DNA from: Ilyomonas sp965247435
Lineage (GTDB): Bacteria; Bacteroidota; Bacteroidia; Chitinophagales; Chitinophagaceae
Reading direction: 5' to 3'
DNA length: 64,000 nt
Assembly (NCBI GenBank): GCA_965247435.1
Contig: OZ252019.1
Location: 2,356,001 to 2,420,000 of the forward strand
Shown here one piece after another: positions 63,551-64,000 of this stretch; position 1 is the stretch's first letter, and every line of letters starts with the position of its first letter. The notes under the pieces were generated by a model, which worked only from the letters and a program-made list of their open reading frames with translations, was not told where the DNA came from and did no database searches. Made by a program: the position numbers and the translations under genes.

Positions 63551-64000
63551 TTATGCATGAACCGGCATCAGCTTAATAATACCTACTTTATTGAGGCCAA
63601 GCATAATGATATAAGTCATATCAAACTCAAACCATTTACGTGCAAAATTGGCATTATCTTTTTGATTATGGTGATTGTTTTGAAACAACTCTCCCATCAG
63701 CAATATACCAAATGGAGTAGAATTTTTTGAATGGTCGCCATTATCGAAATTTTTGTAGCCGTATTTATGGCCGCACCAGTTTACGATAGCTCCCTGAACC
63801 GGGCCCATTAAAAAGTGTATAGGCAGCAATAAAAACCACCAGGCATTCGGGGCGAAATAAATATAGAAAGCAACATACGATGCGCCAAACAATATCCTGG
63901 TTATCATGCTATGGCCAATACGGTCAAGCTTGGTCCAGATAGGAAGATACTCCCGTGTAAATTCAGGCTCGGGCAAATTTTTACCGGTGTCCAAATCTTT
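63551..64000 (-). CDS. fatty acid desaturase, C-terminal part (cut by the window end)
   Basis: About 150 codons to the window edge; the frame is open through the last base, so the 5' part is outside. Visible are two membrane helices (ILFGASYVAFYIYFAP and WWFLLLPIHFLMGPVQGAIV), the His box WCGHKYGYKNF, then NNHHNQ (third His box), as in delta-9 acyl-CoA/acyl-lipid desaturases that place a double bond in fatty acids with a di-iron centre. The first His box must lie upstream, outside. It is oriented towards the KAS III gene 250 bp away. Confidence 0.82.
   Translation of the reverse strand, partial: KDLDTGKNLPEPEFTREYLPIWTKLDRIGHSMITRILFGASYVAFYIYFAPNAWWFLLLPIHFLMGPVQGAIVNWCGHKYGYKNFDNGDHSKNSTPFGILLMGELFQNNHHNQKDNANFARKWFEFDMTYIIMLGLNKVGIIKLMPVHA

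Overview
The window reads as a chromosome segment of a Bacteroidota bacterium, most likely Chitinophagia/Chitinophagaceae (inference). Support: TTTG/TAnnTTTG-type promoters, no clear Shine-Dalgarno sites, and lineage-typical genes (OmpP1/FadL-like porin next to a short archaeal/eukaryal-type prolyl-tRNA synthetase, DUF4199, DUF2243, a solitary LuxE-like ligase, GH95/GH29/GH78 glycosidases). Three tRNA genes are present: Pro-GGG, Leu-CAG and Arg-TCT.

Layout. 0-9 kb: outer-membrane protein and lipoprotein, proS, an Uma2-type nuclease, and a minus-strand run of a dihydroorotase-like pseudoenzyme, DUF4199, GT2 and GT4. 9-22.3 kb: tRNA-Pro, a nitrilase-like amidase, then an eight-gene plus-strand L-fucose locus (mutarotase, lactonase, SDR, GH29, zinc MDR, UxaA-type dehydratase, GH78, GH95). 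22-28.5 kb: glutamine amidotransferase, a membrane-protein pair, M42 peptidase, UbiA-like protein, lipoprotein, LuxE-like ligase, tRNA-Leu. 28.5-34.5 kb: an AT-rich, gene-poor accessory zone directly after tRNA-Leu, with transposase debris, isolated enzymes (VOC, DAO-type oxidase, cupin), a truncated ORF and a 126-bp inverted-repeat element. 34.5-46.5 kb: TMEM175-like channel, a frameshifted small gene followed by DUF2243, an arginase-family protein, fused trehalose-phosphate synthase/phosphatase, NUDIX, response regulator, SDR, tRNA-Arg, ung, a hemerythrin-like protein and a GH15 enzyme. 46.7-57.2 kb: a second fucose-related locus (two GH29, one unclassified clan-D-like hydrolase, an AraC regulator, an FAH-family hydrolase) and an FtsX-type permease. 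58-62.2 kb: a compact kaiC-kaiB-kaiB-histidine kinase operon. 62.2-64 kb: ketoacyl synthase III and a desaturase cut by the window edge.

How the genes work together. The two fucose loci appear to be one catabolic system. Extracytoplasmic fucosidases (GH29, GH95, GH29-like) and a rhamnosidase release the sugar. The first locus encodes the non-phosphorylating route (mutarotase, dehydrogenase, lactonase, dehydratase, second dehydrogenase). The last step, hydrolysis of 2,4-diketo-3-deoxy-L-fuconate to pyruvate and lactate, is best assigned to the FAH protein about 32 kb away. The SDR that should oxidise L-fucose has Asn in place of the catalytic Lys. OtsAB and GH15 could form a trehalose make-and-break pair.

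The most interesting system is the KaiC/KaiB/KaiB/kinase operon: a clock- or timer-like module without KaiA, whose KaiC has a Ser-Ser phosphosite pair and a C-terminal coiled-coil extension. Other points are two enzyme-family proteins that have lost catalytic residues (the dihydroorotase-like protein and the SDR), a hemerythrin-like protein with changed metal-ligand positions, and dispersed intergenic inverted repeats.
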